A stretch of 64,000 nt of DNA, from contig JALHMQ010000015.1 of the NCBI GenBank assembly GCA_022843955.1, positions 54,801 through 118,800 on the forward strand, read 5' to 3'. How positions within the stretch are numbered: the first letter of the stretch is position 1; every line of letters starts with the position of its first letter. The notes under the pieces are model-generated. The model searched no databases. It saw only the letters and a program-made list of their open reading frames with translations, and was not told where the DNA came from. Positions 61,813-64,000 of the stretch are shown here, in pieces. The position numbers and the translations under genes were made by a program. This DNA comes from Burkholderiaceae bacterium. GTDB taxonomy: Bacteria; Pseudomonadota; Gammaproteobacteria; Burkholderiales; Burkholderiaceae_F.

Positions 61813-62769
61813 TCAGGCGGCAATTGAGGGGGCGGCGTGCGTGGCATGCCAGTGGCGGGCGATGTCGACGCGGCGACAAATCCACACGAGTTCGTGCTGC
61901 TGCACGTAGTCGAGAAAGCGGGCGAGCGCGGCAATGCGCGCGGGGCGGCCCACCAGGCGACAGTGCAGGCCGATCGACAGCATCTTCGGCTGGTCGAGCC
62001 CGGCGGGGTCGCCCTCGCGATACAGCACGTCGAAGGCGTCTTTGAGGTAGTCGAAGAACTGGGTGCCGCTGTTGAAACCCTGCGTGGTGGCAAAGCGCAT
62101 GTCGTTGGTATCGAGCGTGTACGGGATCACGAGGTGCGGCGCGCGGCCATGCTCGTGCTCCACGGACACCCAGTACGGCAGGTCGTCGGCATAGGAGTCG
62201 GAGTCGTAGAGAAAGCCACCGTGCTCGACCACCAGCTTGCGCGTGCGCGGCGAATCGCGGCCGGTGTACCAGCCCACGGGCGCCTGACCGGTGAGGTTGC
62301 GGATGATCTCGACCGCCTGCGCCATGTGTGCACGTTCGGTGCCTTCGTCGACCGACTGGTACGAGATCCAGCGCAGGCCGTGGCAGGCGATCTCGTGGCC
62401 GAGGTCGACGAACGCGCGGGTGACCTCGGGATGGCGCTGCAGCGCCATCGCCACGCCGTAGATCGTGAGCGGCACGCTGCGCTCGGCAAACAGCCGCAAG
62501 AGCCGCCACACGCCGGCGCGCGAGCCGTACTCGTAGATCGATTCCATCGACAGGTGGCGGTCGGGGAACGACGGCGCACCGATGATCTCCGACAGGAAGG
62601 TCTCGGAACCCGCGTCGCCATGCAGCACGCTGTTCTCACCGCCCTCCTCGTAGTTCAGCACGAACGACAGCGCGATGCGGGCGCCAGCGGGCCAGCGCGG
62701 GTGCGGTGGCTGCCGGCCGTAGCCGACGAGGTCGCGCGGGTAGGCCGCGCCGTCTTCAATGCGGATCAT
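61813..62769 (-). CDS. puuE: Allantoinase PuuE (polysaccharide-deacetylase fold)
   Basis: The 318-residue cofactor-independent allantoinase opens the hydantoin ring of allantoin to allantoate. The family start YPRDLVGYGRQPPHPRWPAGARIALSFVLNYEEGGENSVLHGD, SMESIYEYGSRAGVWRLLRLF and GHEIACHGLRWISYQS are all clear. AGGAG lies seven bases upstream of the ATG. Its start is coupled (ATGA) to a truncated M20 hydrolase frame. It leads the allantoin-degrading unit. Confidence 0.93.
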   Translation of the reverse strand: MIRIEDGAAYPRDLVGYGRQPPHPRWPAGARIALSFVLNYEEGGENSVLHGDAGSETFLSEIIGAPSFPDRHLSMESIYEYGSRAGVWRLLRLFAERSVPLTIYGVAMALQRHPEVTRAFVDLGHEIACHGLRWISYQSVDEGTERAHMAQAVEIIRNLTGQAPVGWYTGRDSPRTRKLVVEHGGFLYDSDSYADDLPYWVSVEHEHGRAPHLVIPYTLDTNDMRFATTQGFNSGTQFFDYLKDAFDVLYREGDPAGLDQPKMLSIGLHCRLVGRPARIAALARFLDYVQQHELVWICRRVDIARHWHATHAAPSIAA

Positions 62770-63152
62770 CGCGTTCTCCTGCGTGCGGGCGGGGGCGCCG
62801 GGGCGCGCCGCGCCGGCAGGGCCACAGCGATGCGCGGCCGGCGCGCGGCCGGCGCAGTCGGTGTAGAGGCACGCGTACTGCGTGCCTTGCCGGCACCGAA
62901 CAGTCGGCCGAAGCGATCTTCGCGACCGGTGCGACGCGCGAAGATGTTGCCGATCGCATCGACGCGGATCGTGCAGCCGGCCTCCCTGGCCCACCCGATC
63001 ACGCGCTCGCGCGCCTGTCGGTCGAGATCGGTGAGCGCCAGTCGGCACACACCGCCCTTGGCTGTGGCGCCAAGCTCGGCCAGGTGCATCAGCGCGTGCC
63101 ATAAGCGCGCGCCGTTGATGGCGAGAGGCAGGCTGGACGGGCGATCGTTCAT
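62766..63152 (-). pseudogene. Truncated Zn-dependent hydrolase (HyuC/AllC-like N-terminus)
   Basis: A 128-codon frame starts MNDRPSSLPLAINGARLWHAL and reads LAELGATAKGGVCRLALTDLDRQARERVIGWAREAGCTIRVDAIGNIFARR, the N-terminal part of AllC-like M20 hydrolases. At about residue 77 (near 62920) family similarity stops; the rest is an Ala/Arg/Pro-rich tail, and no metal-site motifs follow. The full family length is above 400 residues. The frame still ends in an ATGA overlap with puuE, so it may survive as a translational leader. Confidence 0.72.
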
Positions 63153-63327
63153 CGGGACGTCTCGTGTTCGTGCGCGAGGCAGTGCACGCGCAGTTGCTGC
63201 CGATCACTGGCCCTGCGGGGCGGGTCGTTCGCCCTCGCAGCAATGTCAGATGCGATCGGTGGCGGAGGGCGACACCAGTTTATCGGGGTCGGTCTGCGCA
63301 GGGTGGTGGCCCGTGCGCGCGGATGAC

Positions 63328-63819
63328 CTACTCATCCTCAGGCGAACCGCAGACCACCTTGCGCACGACCTCGGCGCTGAAACCGCGCGCGGCGAGAAAT
63401 CGAAGCTGCTTGGCGCGGCCGGCCGCGTCGGGCGCCACGGCGCCGAAGCGGCGCTGCCACACGGCGCGCGCGCGTTCCAGTTCGGATTTGACGAGATCGT
63501 TGACGGTGCTGCGCACCAGGTCGGGCTGCACTCCGTGCGCTCGCAGTTCCTGCTTGATGCGCGCTGCGCCAAAGCGTTCGCCCCGGCTGCGCGCCAGGAC
63601 CTCGACGAAGCGCGCTTCGGAAAGCAGCTTCTTCGCTTCCAGGTCATCGAGCAGCTGGTTCAGCTGCTCGTCACTGGCGGCATGCGGCGCCAGCTTGCGC
63701 GCCAGTTCACTGCGACTGTGCTCGCGGCGTGCGAGGTAACTTAGCGCCCGCGCCAGCAGGGAGATCTCGCGGCGCGGACGACGATCGGCCGGGCGGTCGC
63801 GAGCAGGATCGTCGTCCAT
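63328..63819 (-). CDS. recX: Regulatory protein RecX
   Basis: RecX (163 residues) binds RecA filaments and modulates recombination. The product has SLLARALSYLARREHSRSELARKLAP, LNQLLDDLEAKKLLSEARFVEVLARSRGERFGAARIKQELRAHGV and the terminal FLAARGFSAEVVRKVV three-helix repeats. ATG 63819 starts 27 bases after the recA stop, so it is cotranscribed with recA and lowly translated as usual. Confidence 0.94.
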   Translation of the reverse strand: MDDDPARDRPADRRPRREISLLARALSYLARREHSRSELARKLAPHAASDEQLNQLLDDLEAKKLLSEARFVEVLARSRGERFGAARIKQELRAHGVQPDLVRSTVNDLVKSELERARAVWQRRFGAVAPDAAGRAKQLRFLAARGFSAEVVRKVVCGSPEDE

Positions 63820-63846
63820 GACAGGACGACTGGCGCGTAATCCAGC

Positions 63847-64000
63847 GTTACTCGGCCACGGCACCGCGCACCGCAACGCCGAGCTTTTCGCGGACCTTGT
63901 TCTCGATCTCGAGCGCCATGCCGGGGCGCTCGCGCAAGTACTCGCGGGCGTTGTCCTTGCCCTGTCCGATGCGCTCGCCGCCATAGCTGTACCAGGCGCC
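63847..64000 (-). CDS. recA: Recombinase RecA (C-terminal end only, 5' end outside window)
   Basis: The last 50 codons read [24 protein letters not shown] and end with [15 protein letters not shown], the RecA core-end and C-terminal domain. The stop is TAA at 63847-63849. The order recA-recX agrees with most Proteobacteria. Confidence 0.95.

Overview
The window is GC-rich chromosomal DNA of a betaproteobacterium, most likely of the order Burkholderiales. The evidence is a Bug/TTT-type tripartite tricarboxylate receptor, the purE-purK-sua5 order, a recA/recX neighbourhood with sucC-sucD-terC-pilin, a NUDIX-mnmA pair, a three-subunit proton-translocating transhydrogenase, and GC-rich codon use throughout. 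Two genes are cut by the window edges: a threonylcarbamoyl-AMP synthase (left) and recA (right).

Layout. 1-2.7 kb: purine genes purE, purK and sua5 (minus strand). 2.7-5.1 kb: a PadR regulator divergent from a secreted six-heme cytochrome c. 5.1-14 kb: organic-acid catabolism (CoA-transferase, enoyl-CoA hydratase-like protein, Bug receptor, alanine/serine-glyoxylate aminotransferase) divergent from a GntR regulator and a large FAD/Fe-S 2-hydroxyacid dehydrogenase. 14.4-15.7 kb: type II NADH dehydrogenase. 15.9-18.9 kb: an accessory patch with a ParE-type toxin-antitoxin pair, an orphan protein and two tandem GNAT-like paralogues. 18.9-20.7 kb: cbbY-like phosphatase and purC. 21-26.3 kb: two thioredoxin-fold proteins, an AraC regulator, a protoglobin with a signal peptide, an SDR gene remnant and an M14 carboxypeptidase. 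26.7-31.9 kb: LysE exporter, DUF2238 membrane protein, and a TetR-HlyD-ABC efflux operon. 32-39.3 kb: a TfoX-Cdd1 fusion, WYL regulator, ComFB-like and DUF3422 proteins, a VOC protein, and an amidase coupled to a TAXI binding protein. 39.5-44.6 kb: nicotinamidase and the pnt operon, interrupted by a nitronate monooxygenase and many REP-like hairpins. 44.8-49.4 kb: NUDIX-mnmA and two PQQ-type sugar dehydrogenase lipoproteins. 49.4-53.3 kb: toxin-antitoxin debris (MNT nucleotidyltransferase, broken HEPN gene, TumE/TumA-like pair, truncated HipA) around a type IV pilin and its accessory protein. 53.3-59 kb: FHA, PP2C, TerC and sucCD, with a REP-flanked GIY-YIG gene inside sucCD. 59.2-63.2 kb: allantoin degradation (puuE, an ArgE/DapE-like M20 enzyme, allC-like). 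63.3-64 kb: recX and recA.

The core genes seem to be split by inserted accessory blocks. purC is separated from purE by about 17 kb, and recX from the DUF2889-sucCD group by the allantoin genes. Several intergenic spaces carry related inverted repeats (REP-like) and short tandem repeats. Regulatory sites readable from sequence are inverted repeats at GntR, TetR and toxin-antitoxin promoters, a candidate PadR palindrome, a sigma-54 promoter for pilA, and three intrinsic terminators. No RNA gene or CRISPR array was seen.
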